Origin: Lignipirellula cremea
Lineage (GTDB): Bacteria > Planctomycetota > Planctomycetia > Pirellulales > Pirellulaceae
DNA: 64,000 nt
Assembly: GCF_007751035.1 (NCBI RefSeq)
Contig: NZ_CP036433.1
Location: 1,345,001 to 1,409,000 of the forward strand
Direction of reading: 5' to 3'
The notes under the pieces are model-generated. The model was not told the DNA's origin and did not search any database. It was given only the letters and a program-made list of their open reading frames with translations. A program made the translations under genes and the position numbers. Shown here one piece after another: positions 1 through 9,410 of the stretch; position 1 is the stretch's first letter, and every line of letters starts with the position of its first letter.

Positions 1-139
1 CACAACCGGGCACGATGTCCGCTTGCCGCCCTTCGCTCTCGCCGTTCGTTTCAGCGAAGCCCCGCTTTTTACGGGCTGCGTTCCCCCATTCCCCTCGCGG
101 AGGAGTCCCCGACCGGTCATTCCGACAATTTTCCGCCGG

Positions 140-1474
140 CTAATTCCAGTCTTCGCCCAGCCGCTGCCGGGCTTCGTCCGCCCAGGGGCTGGTCGGCGCA
201 CCTTCCAGGAACTTTCGCCAGTTCTGGTCTGCTTCGCGCTGTCGGCCCAGGTCATCGAGTGTGCGAGCCAGATGATAGAGTACATCGGGATAGTCGTCGT
301 GCCGCGACAAGGCGCCTTGAAAGGCGGCCACCGCCAGCTCCAGCTGCCCCAGTTCGGCCAGTACGCAGCCCAGGTTGGCCCGGGCCTCGACATAGTCCTC
401 GTCGACTTCAATCGCCATATAGTACCGTTCTCGAGCGCCAGCCAGGTCCCCCTGGCGATACAGCCATTCGGCCAGCTGGAAACAGGCCTCAGGCCGCGGT
501 CCGCCGGCGGCCAGGGCGGCCCGGAGTAACTCAATCGCCAGCTCCAGCTGGCCTTCGTCTTCCACCTGGGCGGCGGCCTCCATCAGCTCTTCGGGCGAGG
601 TCGGCTCGGGGCTGGGCGGAAAAGCGAGCGCCGAGTCCTGTACGGCCTCAGCCGCTTCGGCTGCTTCAAAATCAAGCCGCAGCTGGCCGCCCGGTTCGAT
701 CAGCCCTTCGCCGCTGCGGAGCAGGATCTGTCGTCCTTCGACCAGGATCGAAAGCTGCGCCAGCGGACGGTCCACATCGGGCAGATAGCGGGCCAGTTCC
801 GCCAGCTTTTTCTCAATGGCGGCTGGGGAGGCGCCGGCTGCGATCAGCTTGGCCAGACGCCGGGCGCTGGCCACTTCCTGGAAGTCAAAATAGGGCAGGC
901 GCTTGACCTCGCGAACCGGCGTAATCAATCCCCGACGGAGCCAGCGGCGAATGGCTGAAACGGGCACTTCCAGCAGATCGGCCAGCATGGCGGGCGTATA
1001 CAGTTCCCGCACGCCCGGTCCGCCTTCGACATACCCCAGACGGGACCAGAACTCGGTTTCGCTGAGAATTTCCAGCTGTCCCTTGGCGGCCGCATCGCGG
1101 ATGCTTTCCGACAGCGACTCTTCGTGCTCGCCCAGCGGCAGAGAGTCGGCTCCAATCACGATCCAGTCGACCGACTCCTCGACCCGGGGCACGGAAACGC
1201 CGCCGTGCTGGCGGACGATCCGCTGGGCTTCGCGCTGGTTGACGCCGCCCAGCTTCCCGACGAAGGCAATCCGTTTTTGGGACAACTGGGGAATGCCTGG
1301 CGCCGGCTCTGCCGCGGTGACCGCTTCTTCCTCGGCCAGTTCGTCGGCAGCTTCTTCTTCAGCCAGCTCGTCCACCGCCTGGGCGGCAAACCGGTCGGCT
1401 GCGGCCTCTGCAGGCGTTTCCTCGGCAGCGGAATTTTCGAGCAGTTCGTCATCAGCGGCGGGGGAATCAGACAT
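140..1474 (-). CDS. BRCT + MerR-type HTH + TPR protein
   Basis: A 444-residue cytosolic protein of unknown role, probably regulatory. After an acidic low-complexity N-terminus (1-60), residues 67-150 look like a BRCT fold (RIAFVGKLGG..., hydrophobic DWIVIGAD strand). Residues 158-225 match a MerR-type winged helix (YTPAMLADLLEVPVSAIRRWLRRGL). TPR helices fill about 330-440 (ARANLGCVLAELGQLELAVAAFQGAL). The ATG at 1474 was chosen because the longer reading frame adds 34 arginine-rich residues with no homology-like character. BRCT domains usually bind phosphopeptides or DNA ends and the HTH should bind DNA, but no partner can be read from the sequence. It stands alone on the minus strand and ends 139 bases from the window edge. 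The domain calls are confident; the function is not known. Confidence 0.8.
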   Translation of the reverse strand: MSDSPAADDELLENSAAEETPAEAAADRFAAQAVDELAEEEAADELAEEEAVTAAEPAPGIPQLSQKRIAFVGKLGGVNQREAQRIVRQHGGVSVPRVEESVDWIVIGADSLPLGEHEESLSESIRDAAAKGQLEILSETEFWSRLGYVEGGPGVRELYTPAMLADLLEVPVSAIRRWLRRGLITPVREVKRLPYFDFQEVASARRLAKLIAAGASPAAIEKKLAELARYLPDVDRPLAQLSILVEGRQILLRSGEGLIEPGGQLRLDFEAAEAAEAVQDSALAFPPSPEPTSPEELMEAAAQVEDEGQLELAIELLRAALAAGGPRPEACFQLAEWLYRQGDLAGARERYYMAIEVDEDYVEARANLGCVLAELGQLELAVAAFQGALSRHDDYPDVLYHLARTLDDLGRQREADQNWRKFLEGAPTSPWADEARQRLGEDWN

Positions 1475-1731
1475 CGACAGCCGTGAGCAGAAGGGGCCGG
1501 AAATTACAGATCTCTCGCCATGATACCAAAGAACGCGGCGCGCCGGACGCAGGGGACACACGAGGAAATGCCGCATCCGCCCTCCGTGGGAAGACCGCAG
1601 GAAGAATCCCCGCGATCAAAGCGGCCAGACGCCAGCAGGGCGAAAGAAACGGGACGCCAAAGGCGTCCCTGGACGCCTTGCCGCCGATCAGGTCGGCAAG
1701 GCGAAATTTGTCGCAAGGGAAGCGACGCCGA

Positions 1732-3207
1732 TCAGGCGTCGGGACCTTCCAGCGTTTCGGGCAGGGCCGGCAGTTCAAGCTGCGGCCTGCCAGTGTCGTC
1801 GGCGTCGCTGGCGGCGTTCTGGTCGTCGCCATGGCCCAGGTCTTCGGGTACGGCGGGCGTTTCCACCCGCTGGCGATCCTGGCTGCTATCGGCAGCGGAA
1901 GCCTGGCCGTTGTCGATGATGCTTCGCTGGCCGTCGCTGACCGGCTTCTCCGCTTCAATCGAAGGAGCAATGTCAGCGGGCACGGTGCTTTGACCTGAGT
2001 ACCCCTGATCGTTGTAACCCTGGTCGCTATAACCCTGGTCCGCCTGTTCGCTGACGCCGTACTGCACCGAACCATCGGGGCAGATCGGCTGTTTCAGAAC
2101 GACGGTCCGCGGCACGCGACACACGGTCGTGTAGGGCGTCCATTTGGCGACGGTGTGCGGCTCCTGGATGACCCGTTTTTCGCAAACCATTTTGCAAACC
2201 TTGACGGGCGTTTCTTCGACGCGTTCTTCGTACACCCAGCGACAGGTGGTGACAGGAACCTTGCGGACCATCTGCTGTTCCACATAGCGGCAGGTGCGGA
2301 CGGGTACTTTGTACGAGACCCGTTCAATCACCTGTTTCCGCACCGTGCACGGAACCTGGGTGACCTGGACTTCCTGCTGCATGCGGCAAACCTGGGTCTG
2401 GTAAGGCTCGTTCACCACTTCGTCGATGTAACGCGTCACCTGGACGGGCGTTTCCTGGGCGACCACTTTGGCGACCATCTGCGTCTGGGGCACCTGGACG
2501 GTCACCACATTGGGAACGTAGACCTTTTGCGTGGCGTAGCAGCCAGGCGTGGTTTCCGGCACCCAGTGCAGGCCGCCGCGGTAGTAACGGGCGGTTCCCG
2601 TCGCGGGATCCACGCCGCAGTAACCCGACAGCCAGCGGAGTCGAGTGCTGGTGATGCCCGGCTTGTAGACTTGCTGGTCGACATAGCCGCCCTGGTCGAC
2701 GCATTCGTTACGGTAGGTGGTGACCTGCTCGTAGGTGGTGACGTTCTGGGTCTGCATGATCGTTTCCGTCACCGGCTTCCGCACGGTGTACTGGCGATTC
2801 TGCGTGATGGTTTCCCAGACCGGCTTGTTCACCACCTGGCGCTGTTCGCGGGTCTGGGTTTCATCGACGTACCGCATGCGATCGTAGCTTTGCTCCTGGT
2901 AGGAGGTTTCCACGATCGGCTTGAGCACGGTGTAGGTTTCTTCCCGCTCGTTCGTTTCCATCACGGGACGGGCGACTTTGTAACGCTTTTCGCGCGTTTC
3001 GGTCGTCCATACCGGACGGTACGAGGTGACCTCCCGCTCCTGCATGACGGTTTCGTAAGTCAGACGATACGAGGTAACCGGCTGCTCTTCGTACACCGTC
3101 TGGCACTGCACGCGATACGTTACGCCGCAGCCGCAATCCTGGGCGCCCAGGACCCCAGTCATACAAAGCAGCGCACCGATCAAGCTTCCTGGCACGATAT
3201 ATTTCAT
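1732..3207 (-). CDS. YTV-repeat secreted surface protein
   Basis: 491 residues beginning with a signal peptide (MKYIVPGSLIGALLCMTGVLGA), then a Cys-containing start (DCGCGVTYRV) and a long array of short Tyr/Thr/Val-rich repeats of the form xxYxVxKPVxETxxQ up to about residue 390. This is the YTV domain, a family known almost only from planctomycetes and thought to belong to the proteinaceous cell envelope. A second repeat type, DQGY (SDQGYNDQGYSGQ), follows the YTV region, and the C-terminus is acidic and probably disordered. The ATG at 3207 is preferred over the upstream in-frame codon because it directly starts the signal peptide. The gene is monocistronic. Cell-surface location is established for the family only by association; cross-linking through Tyr or Cys is inference. 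Confidence 0.85.
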   Translation of the reverse strand: MKYIVPGSLIGALLCMTGVLGAQDCGCGVTYRVQCQTVYEEQPVTSYRLTYETVMQEREVTSYRPVWTTETREKRYKVARPVMETNEREETYTVLKPIVETSYQEQSYDRMRYVDETQTREQRQVVNKPVWETITQNRQYTVRKPVTETIMQTQNVTTYEQVTTYRNECVDQGGYVDQQVYKPGITSTRLRWLSGYCGVDPATGTARYYRGGLHWVPETTPGCYATQKVYVPNVVTVQVPQTQMVAKVVAQETPVQVTRYIDEVVNEPYQTQVCRMQQEVQVTQVPCTVRKQVIERVSYKVPVRTCRYVEQQMVRKVPVTTCRWVYEERVEETPVKVCKMVCEKRVIQEPHTVAKWTPYTTVCRVPRTVVLKQPICPDGSVQYGVSEQADQGYSDQGYNDQGYSGQSTVPADIAPSIEAEKPVSDGQRSIIDNGQASAADSSQDRQRVETPAVPEDLGHGDDQNAASDADDTGRPQLELPALPETLEGPDA

Positions 3208-3572
3208 AACACTTCTACCTCGGCTCCAAGAACCTGCTGAACTTTTACGCGCAATCCGGGCGGCTGGAGAGGACAAGCCGTCGCCAGTCGCCGCCGCACG
3301 TCATTGCTTATTTATTGAATGAGACGACGCCGTTGCTATTGTTTGCCGGAAAGCCAGTCTGCCGCGTGGTTCGCAGGAACCTGAGGACAGCGTCTGTTTC
3401 CCAGCATCAACAACTGTTGGGGATCTTCCCACCGTGGACAAGAGCTGAGCCTGCTGGCTCAGCCGGTCAGGGGCCTCCGTCGTGGCGCCCGATTGGAAGT
3501 CAGCGGTTGACCCGCCAGCGACGGGGTGAATCCCCGTTGGTTGCGGACGGCCGTCTGACTGCCTTCACTAGT

Positions 3573-3634
3573 GTGGCGAAGGTTCCGAACTTCTGCAAAC
3601 CGAATTCGGCGCTGCGAACCCCAGCTTTCGCCAC
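3573..3634. repeat. Imperfect palindromic element (REP-like)
   Basis: The outer arms GTGGCGAA (3573-3580) and TTCGCCAC (3627-3634) flank a central CCGAATTCGG (3600-3609). The whole 62-base element is roughly symmetric and could fold as one long hairpin. It resembles the organisation, but not the sequence, of the repeats at 9211 and 22072. Confidence 0.5.
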
Positions 3635-3944
3635 CAAAATTATATAGGTCAACGAGTTAAAAAAATTGGAAATAAATTCAAGAATTGGCGGAGTACCTCC
3701 GGCTTTAACTAACCGGCCTGGAAGACTTTAGCGATTGCAACGACAGCGCCGCCGGCGCCACCGGCTGACATGATTGTGTCACTTGCGCCAGCCCCCCTGG
3801 CAAGCTGGCGCCAGCAATCCTCGCCCCTGCGCCCCGTGCTGTATCCCAACCCGCAATCAGCATCAGCCGTAGTGGACTTCGCCAGAGGTCCCCTGCTCCT
3901 CCCCAATCCCAAAGCGGTGATCCAGCACACTCGCCGGGGCGCAA

Positions 3945-3974
3945 AGAAAAACGCCGGACGGTAACGTCCGGCGT
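3945..3974 (-). terminator. Rho-independent terminator
   Basis: A perfect 10-bp stem (ACGCCGGACG / CGTCCGGCGT, loop GTAA), followed on the minus strand by a run of T. It lies just downstream of the gene ending at 4020 and should end its transcript. Confidence 0.85.
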
Positions 3975-4019
3975 CTGGTCGTTTGAGATTTCGCCCATCG
4001 GGCAGGGTGGAGACAAGGT

Positions 4020-5558
4020 TTACAAGGGGAACTCTTCTTCGGCCGCTTTGTTGCCGTAGATCGGCATGTGGCGGTAGTAAACCTCGAGGATCATGGTCGC
4101 CATGCAGGTGCTGTACAACCGGCCGGCTCGACTGGCATGTCCGCCGCCAAAGTGAAAGCTGCCTTTCTGGTGCCCATCTTTGTCCTGCACGGACACCAGG
4201 TAGTCGCGCATCTGCACGTTCCATTTATCCCAGTTCTCGCCGCCGACATGCTTCACCACCTGGGTGGCGTAGTAGTTGTAATACATGTCCGTTTTGGAGG
4301 GCCCTCTGGAAGCCAGGAACTCGACGCCGCGTTGCAGGGCTGGCTCTTCTTTTTTCCAGCCCAGATACATGCGGCAGAGCAGCCCGACAGCGGTGGTCGC
4401 CGGTCGCTTGGCGGCCGGATCCCGGTATCCATAGTAGGCGCCGCTTTCGGCCTGCACGCTATCGAGGAACTTCATCGCTCCGCGGACCGTATTCGGCGGC
4501 ACCTGCAGGTAACCCATGTGGCCGCTTTTCAGGCCCATGATCTGCCAGCCCACAATCGACGTGTCGCCAGCACTTCGGGCGCTATAACCCCAGCCGCCGC
4601 CGACCGGGTCCTGGGCGTAGGAAACAAAGTTCAACGACGCCTGGGCCGGAATCAGTAGCCCGCGGTCCTGGGTCATGGCATACGCTTCGCACAGGCAGAT
4701 CGTCGCCAGCCCATGCGAATACATGCTGCCGCCGGCTTCATGAAAGCTGCCGGCGCCGTGGTCGTTTTTAATATGGGCGACCAGATACTGCAGCCCGCCG
4801 CGGACGGTTTCTTTGTACTCGCCTTCCAGGTGCGTGTGGCCGGCTCCGAGGAACGGCAGCAACGCCATGGCGGTCGCTGCATTGCGGGCCGTATCCATTT
4901 CGCCGGTGTTGGCGCAACGTCCCTGGCAGCGGCCCAGGGTATGGTCGTAGCTCCAGCCGCCGTCCGGATACTGATGTTCGGCGAGCCAGCGCAGGGCAGC
5001 CGCTACGGCCGCTTCGCTGGATTCATTCCCACCGTACTTGGAGATCATCTGGGCGCGGGCCTTGACGCCGCGGCCATCCACGCCGTGGCCGGCCATGGCG
5101 CCTACGGTCGCCAGCAAATCATTACGCGGTGCGGTGGTCGGGCCGAAATCGCTCAGCATGACGGAAACGGCGGCCGCTTCGATATCATTCGCCAGGGTGA
5201 CCTCTTCGGTCACTTCAACCGGCGTGTCGAACACCATGTCGGAAACGATTGGCGACGGCGTCACCACCACTTCTTCGGTGGACACCTCGGGCTTCACCAT
5301 TTCTTCGAGCTCTTCGACCTCGTCGATCGGCTCTTCAATCGCCGGTGGAGCCACCACCAGCTGGTTGACGTCGCCCGAACCATCGTCGACCGATAACGTC
5401 CACATGCCCAGGATAACCAGCAACACCATGTGCACCACCAAGCTGACCAGCCAACTGGGCGCCGCGGTGAAAAAGACAAACCGATGACCGTCGTGGATAC
5501 TCTCTTCGTAGTATTCTTCTTCGGATTCGGCTGGATCGGCAGTTAGATTTTGGCTCAT
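4020..5558 (-). CDS. TonB-like helix fused to prenyltransferase-type barrel
   Basis: 512 residues. A short cytoplasmic acidic N-terminus is followed by one transmembrane helix (PSWLVSLVVHMVLLVILGMWTL). Within it, Ser, His, Leu and Thr sit at offsets 0, 4, 11 and 15, the same spacing as the Ser-His-Leu-Ser motif of TonB. Next comes a Glu/Pro-rich spacer (APPAIEEPIDEVEELEEMVKPE), as in TonB. Residues from about 170 to the end form prenyltransferase/squalene-oxidase-type alpha-alpha repeats (DGGWSYDH, GGWGYSAR, ESGAYYGYR). No DxDD motif of squalene-hopene cyclases is present, so cyclase activity is unlikely. ATG 5558 follows GAG at a reasonable distance; the longer frame would use TTG. The barrel is predicted to be periplasmic. 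Function unknown; coupling to ExbB/ExbD is inference. Confidence 0.75.
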   Translation of the reverse strand: MSQNLTADPAESEEEYYEESIHDGHRFVFFTAAPSWLVSLVVHMVLLVILGMWTLSVDDGSGDVNQLVVAPPAIEEPIDEVEELEEMVKPEVSTEEVVVTPSPIVSDMVFDTPVEVTEEVTLANDIEAAAVSVMLSDFGPTTAPRNDLLATVGAMAGHGVDGRGVKARAQMISKYGGNESSEAAVAAALRWLAEHQYPDGGWSYDHTLGRCQGRCANTGEMDTARNAATAMALLPFLGAGHTHLEGEYKETVRGGLQYLVAHIKNDHGAGSFHEAGGSMYSHGLATICLCEAYAMTQDRGLLIPAQASLNFVSYAQDPVGGGWGYSARSAGDTSIVGWQIMGLKSGHMGYLQVPPNTVRGAMKFLDSVQAESGAYYGYRDPAAKRPATTAVGLLCRMYLGWKKEEPALQRGVEFLASRGPSKTDMYYNYYATQVVKHVGGENWDKWNVQMRDYLVSVQDKDGHQKGSFHFGGGHASRAGRLYSTCMATMILEVYYRHMPIYGNKAAEEEFPL

Positions 5559-5774
5559 ATGTTTCTCAAAGAGAGAGTCGCTACTCAACCTAAGTATCCC
5601 GCTTACCTTCGTAGACTACGCCAGAAACCAGGAAAAAACAAGCGTTATTGCCTTCGACTCGTGGCCGACCGCCGCCCCGACGGAACTGTCCCAGCGGCCC
5701 GCATTGCCGGACCGGCACGGCCTCAAACGTAACACCATTGGAGGAAAGCATTACCACGCCTGGGGATACGCCCG

Positions 5775-6203
5775 TTATTCCACTTTCGCCATGGTGCAGG
5801 CGAAGTCGAAACGGGCCGCCAGCTTCCCGTCCAGAGTGACTTTCGCGGTCAGAAAGAAGGTGTCGGCCAGCCGCTCGTTCAGCGTGACGTTCAGCAGAAT
5901 TGTATCGCCGGGCCGGACCATTTTTTTGAATTTCACATCGCCCAGCCGGGTGGCGACAGGAACCGCCCCCTCTGCTGCCGCCGCATACGTCGACAGCAGC
6001 ACGGCCCCCGCCTGCATGGCGCTTTCACACAGAATCACCCCCGGAACCAGTGGGAAATCCGGGTAATGGCCCTGGAAAAAGAACTCGTCCGGCGTGAACG
6101 TTTTCCGGCATTGAATCTGGTTCTCCGACTGCTCGACGATCTCGTCAAGCAGCAGCATCGGCCGGCGATGGGGAATCGCGGCATGGATTTTTTCAAGCGT
6201 CAT
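5775..6203 (-). CDS. FabZ-like hotdog-fold 3-hydroxyacyl-ACP dehydratase
   Basis: 142 residues, the usual FabZ size. The catalytic histidine is in QGHYPDFPLVPG (H46), with the conserved acidic partner in CESAMQAG (E60) and the hotdog helix and strands intact (VKFKKMVRPGDTILLNVTL). The family dehydrates 3-hydroxyacyl-ACP to the trans-2-enoyl form in fatty acid synthesis. Here no fab genes are adjacent, so it could be a dedicated paralogue for another acyl chain. The start at 6203 gives MTLEKIHAAIPHRRPM, the normal FabZ N-terminus; the longer frame adds only arginine/phenylalanine-rich filler. The DinB gene lies about 110 bases upstream on the same strand. Confidence 0.85.
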   Translation of the reverse strand: MTLEKIHAAIPHRRPMLLLDEIVEQSENQIQCRKTFTPDEFFFQGHYPDFPLVPGVILCESAMQAGAVLLSTYAAAAEGAVPVATRLGDVKFKKMVRPGDTILLNVTLNERLADTFFLTAKVTLDGKLAARFDFACTMAKVE

Positions 6204-6311
6204 AATGAGAAACGGCCTAAACGGCGAAAAGGACAATCGAAACAAGCGGCGCCAGGAACGACTGCCGGATCGGGAAGTGTCGTCGCACGAGGCTTGCCAG
6301 CCTGGGAGAGC

Positions 6312-6797
6312 TTAGCTGGCTTTGAACAGGTTGAAGGTAATATGGGCCTGACCCTGGTGATGGGCTTCGTGCCAGCTGATAATCTGCAGCACGCTCAGCA
6401 GGGTCAATTTCCGGCCGTCGCGAGCCTCCCACATGATATCGCCCAGCTGGGATTCGCTCAGTCCCGCTAGTGTGCCGAGCAGTTCTTCCCGTCCGGTCGC
6501 CAGCACCTGGCGAATTTCGTCCGCCGAGGGAATCTGGTCGTCGGGCGTGCTGCCGCCCTGGAACCGCGACCACAGATCGGAAAACTTTCCCGTTCCTTTG
6601 GCCAGTCGCTCAACGGCGAAGATCTCTTCGGTAATGCCAATATGCATCAGCTGCCACGCAATGTGGGCCCTGCCCGCTCCCGGTCGCCAGGCCAGGGCGG
6701 CAGGCAGATCGGCCTCACGTTCCATCCGCTCCAGCAGCCCTAGCGTGCGTCCGCGGTTAAACTCAAAATGCTGAGTAAAGGTTTCAAAGACGCTCAT
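6312..6797 (-). CDS. DinB-family metal-binding four-helix protein
   Basis: 161 residues of the DinB/YfiT fold. The three histidine positions expected for the metal site are visible: H52 in WQLMHIGITEE and a pair in ISWHEAHHQGQ near 143-147. Family members are thiol transferases or of unknown function. Start choice: GAGGA directly abuts the first ATG (6806) but lies 9 bases from the second (6797), so 6797 is preferred. It is divergent from priA, with about 120 bases between the coding regions. Confidence 0.85.
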   Translation of the reverse strand: MSVFETFTQHFEFNRGRTLGLLERMEREADLPAALAWRPGAGRAHIAWQLMHIGITEEIFAVERLAKGTGKFSDLWSRFQGGSTPDDQIPSADEIRQVLATGREELLGTLAGLSESQLGDIMWEARDGRKLTLLSVLQIISWHEAHHQGQAHITFNLFKAS

Positions 6798-6918
6798 CGG
6801 GCTCATTCCTCAAAGGAAGGGGCGAATGGGGTTAGCCGCCTGGCGGGCTCGAGCCCTAAATTACGAAGTTGCCGCCGGACTGTCTATTGGACGCCTCCCA
6901 GGCCCGCACGGAAGTCGC

Positions 6919-9201
6919 ATGAACCAAGAGCAGAAGAGACTTTTTGATACCGATCCCGCTCCCTGGGATCTCGACGAGGCAGAGGAGAAGTGCGTCGCGA
7001 CGGTGGTTTTCTCCGAGCCGCCCTTTGGCCCGTTTGATTACCTGGTCCCTACGCGGCTGCAGGGACGGATCGAAGCCGGTCGCCGGCTGCAGGCCCCGCT
7101 GGGCCGCGGCAATCGGGTCGTCACGGCGTACTGCGTGTCCGTGGAGTTCCGCCCCACGACCCGCCGCCTGAAAGAGATCCGCACCGTCATCGACGACGCC
7201 GCGCTGCTCTCGCCCGCCATGCTGCGGCTGACCAGTTGGATCGCCGAACAGTACCTGTGCCCCTGGGGGAAAGCGATCGAGGCCGTCGTTCCCGCCGGCG
7301 TCCGCGGCCAGGCAGGCTCCCGGGAGATGACCTTTCTCTCCGTCCCGCGGAATGTGGCCGCCAAACTGACGACTTTGAAACTGCCGCCCAAACAGCAGGA
7401 AGCGCTCGAGCGTCTGGCCGCCTCGACCCGCGCCATGACGCCGGCCGAACTGGCCGACGCGGCCCATTGCACCATGGGACCGATCGCCGCCTTGCGGAAA
7501 AAAGGACTCGTCGACGCCGAAGTCCGCCGCGTGCAGCAAGGCGACCATGAGATCCCCTCCGAGCCGCCCGGCGAAAAGCTTACTCTCAACCCGGCCCAGC
7601 AGGCGGCGCTCGACGCCATCCGCCGCACGCTCGACAGCGCCAAGCATGAAACGCTCCTGGTGCACGGCGTAACCGGCAGCGGCAAAACAGAGATCTACAT
7701 TCGCGCCATCGAAGAGGTCATCCGTTTTGGCCGCCAGGCGATTGTGCTGGTGCCCGAGATCAGCCTCACGCCGCAAACGCGGCAGCGGTTTCGCTCCCGC
7801 TTCCAGTCCGTCGCCGTGCTGCACAGCCGACTCACGCCGTCGGAGCGTCACTGGCACTGGCAGCGTATCGCGGAAGGAAAGATCGAGGTCATCGTCGGCG
7901 CCCGGAGCGCGATCTTCGCCCCCACGCCCAACCTGGGGCTGATCGTGCTCGATGAAGAACACGACGCCTCCTTCAAGCAGGATTCGGAACCCCGGTACCA
8001 TGCCCGCGAAGTGGCGTTGCGGAGAGCGCAAGAAGAACAGATCCCGCTGGTGCTGGGCTCGGCGACGCCCGCGCTGGAAAGCTGGCAACGGGCCCTGTCC
8101 GGTCAGTTTCGCCGCATTGATCTGCCGCTGCGCGTCGCCGACCGGCCGTTTCCGCTGACCGAGGCAATCGACCTGCGGGCCGAGTTCACCCACCAGGGCA
8201 GCCGCGGCGCCATCAGCCGCCCTTTGCACAATGCCATGCGAACCGCCCTGGAAGACGAAGGCCAGATCATCCTGCTGCTGAACCGAAGGGGATTCTCCAC
8301 CAACATCCAGTGCCCGGCCTGCGGCCATGTGGTGAAGTGCGACCAGTGCGATATCGCCCTGACCCATCATCGCGACGGCGACCAGGCCATCTGCCATTAC
8401 TGCGACTACCGCATTCCACCGCCGCCTTCCTGTCCTGAGTGCCAGTTTGCTGGCATTCGTTACGGCGGGCTGGGAACGCAGCGGCTGGAGACCGAAGTCA
8501 AAGCCCGGTTCCCGGACACGTCCTGCGTGCGGATGGATTCCGACAGCATGCAAAAACCAGGCAGCCATGAGAAAGCGCTCGCTTCCTTCCGCGCCGGCGA
8601 TGTTCGGATTCTGCTTGGCACGCAGATGATCGCCAAAGGCCTCGATTTCCCCAACGTCACGCTCGTCGGCGTGATCAACGCCGATACCTCGCTGCACCTG
8701 CCCGACTTCCGCGCTGCGGAACGGACCTTTCAGCTGGTGACCCAGGTGGCCGGACGCACCGGCCGCGGCGCCAGGGCGGGGCGCGTGCTGGTGCAAACCT
8801 TCAGCCCCGAACACCCCGCGATCCAGGCGGCGCTCCAGCACGACTATTACCGCTTTGCCGCCGGCGAACTGCCGATCCGGAAGGAGTTTGGCTATCCGCC
8901 TTTTGAGCAGGTTATTCGCCTGATCGTCCGCGGGCCGATCGAAGAGCAGACCGAGCAGTTCGCCGACCTGATCACGGATCGGATGCGGGCCCGGATCGAA
9001 GACCAGCAGTTCGATGCCCGCGTGATGGGTCCGGCGCCGGCCCCCATTTCCAGGCTCCGCGGCAAGTTCCGCTACCACGCCCTGCTGCAGGGGCCCAGCG
9101 GCGATCAGCTCCGCGACGTGGCCCGTCACGCCGCCATCGACCTGCCCGTGATCGACGAACTGCAGTGGATCTTCGACGTCGACCCCACCAGCCTGCTGTA
9201 A
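6919..9201 (+). CDS. priA: Primosomal replication-restart helicase PriA
   Basis: 760 residues. PriA is a 3'-to-5' superfamily 2 DNA helicase that reloads the replisome at stalled forks. The N-terminal DNA-binding domain starts at ATVVFSEPPFGPFDYLVP. Walker A is GVTGSGKT (250-257), Walker B/DEAH box is DEEH (345-348), and motif VI lies in QVAGRTGRGARAGRV. The two zinc sites inserted in the helicase are complete (CPACGHVVKCDQC from residue 465, then CHYCDY and CPEC). The ATG at 6919 starts MNQEQKRLF; the longer frame is poor. Length and motifs are typical, and the gene appears intact and monocistronic. Confidence 0.95.
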   Translation: MNQEQKRLFDTDPAPWDLDEAEEKCVATVVFSEPPFGPFDYLVPTRLQGRIEAGRRLQAPLGRGNRVVTAYCVSVEFRPTTRRLKEIRTVIDDAALLSPAMLRLTSWIAEQYLCPWGKAIEAVVPAGVRGQAGSREMTFLSVPRNVAAKLTTLKLPPKQQEALERLAASTRAMTPAELADAAHCTMGPIAALRKKGLVDAEVRRVQQGDHEIPSEPPGEKLTLNPAQQAALDAIRRTLDSAKHETLLVHGVTGSGKTEIYIRAIEEVIRFGRQAIVLVPEISLTPQTRQRFRSRFQSVAVLHSRLTPSERHWHWQRIAEGKIEVIVGARSAIFAPTPNLGLIVLDEEHDASFKQDSEPRYHAREVALRRAQEEQIPLVLGSATPALESWQRALSGQFRRIDLPLRVADRPFPLTEAIDLRAEFTHQGSRGAISRPLHNAMRTALEDEGQIILLLNRRGFSTNIQCPACGHVVKCDQCDIALTHHRDGDQAICHYCDYRIPPPPSCPECQFAGIRYGGLGTQRLETEVKARFPDTSCVRMDSDSMQKPGSHEKALASFRAGDVRILLGTQMIAKGLDFPNVTLVGVINADTSLHLPDFRAAERTFQLVTQVAGRTGRGARAGRVLVQTFSPEHPAIQAALQHDYYRFAAGELPIRKEFGYPPFEQVIRLIVRGPIEEQTEQFADLITDRMRARIEDQQFDARVMGPAPAPISRLRGKFRYHALLQGPSGDQLRDVARHAAIDLPVIDELQWIFDVDPTSLL

Positions 9202-9210
9202 CCAGCCAGA

Positions 9211-9287
9211 TAGCCGAAGTCGCCAGGCTTTGGAAGAATCGCCTTGGGCGCTAGCAACAGCGGCCAAACTCTGGCGAGTTCAGCTAC
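9211..9287 (+). repeat. Dispersed palindromic repeat, copy 1
   Basis: A 77-base element directly after priA. It shares its first 14 bases (TAGCCGAAGTCGCC) and last 28 bases, which end in GGCGAGTTCAGCTAC, with the reverse complement of 22072-22141. The two halves are imperfect inverted repeats of each other, so the element can fold into one long hairpin, like REP or MITE sequences. Confidence 0.75.
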
Positions 9288-9410
9288 GGAGAATGGGCGT
9301 CGCCACCTGGCTGGCGATGTTGACGAAAAGGTTTTAGTTGAAATCCAGGCGGCTCAAAATTAGAGTCCATCCTGTCCCCTGGTAATTCCCTCCCCTGGCG
9401 AGGTTCGATC

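Larger units (their letters stand above)
3208..4019. other. Intergenic region, no gene supported
   Basis: 812 bases between the YTV gene and the next minus-strand gene. Short open frames here have no family resemblance and no ribosome binding site. It holds a long imperfect palindrome (3573-3634), an AT-rich tract at 3640-3690 that includes a minus-strand TATAAT (complement of 3641-3646), and a terminator near 3950. The AT-rich tract could be the YTV promoter, but the leader would then exceed 400 bases. Confidence 0.6.

Noticed and set aside
4020-5558. Squalene-hopene cyclase
   Set aside because: The barrel repeats resemble the fold, but there is no DxDD motif and the protein has a TonB-like N-terminal anchor.
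6856-9267. An 803-codon open frame antisense to priA
   Set aside because: Its frame mirrors the GC-rich third positions of priA; the product has no recognisable motif and priA is certain on the other strand.
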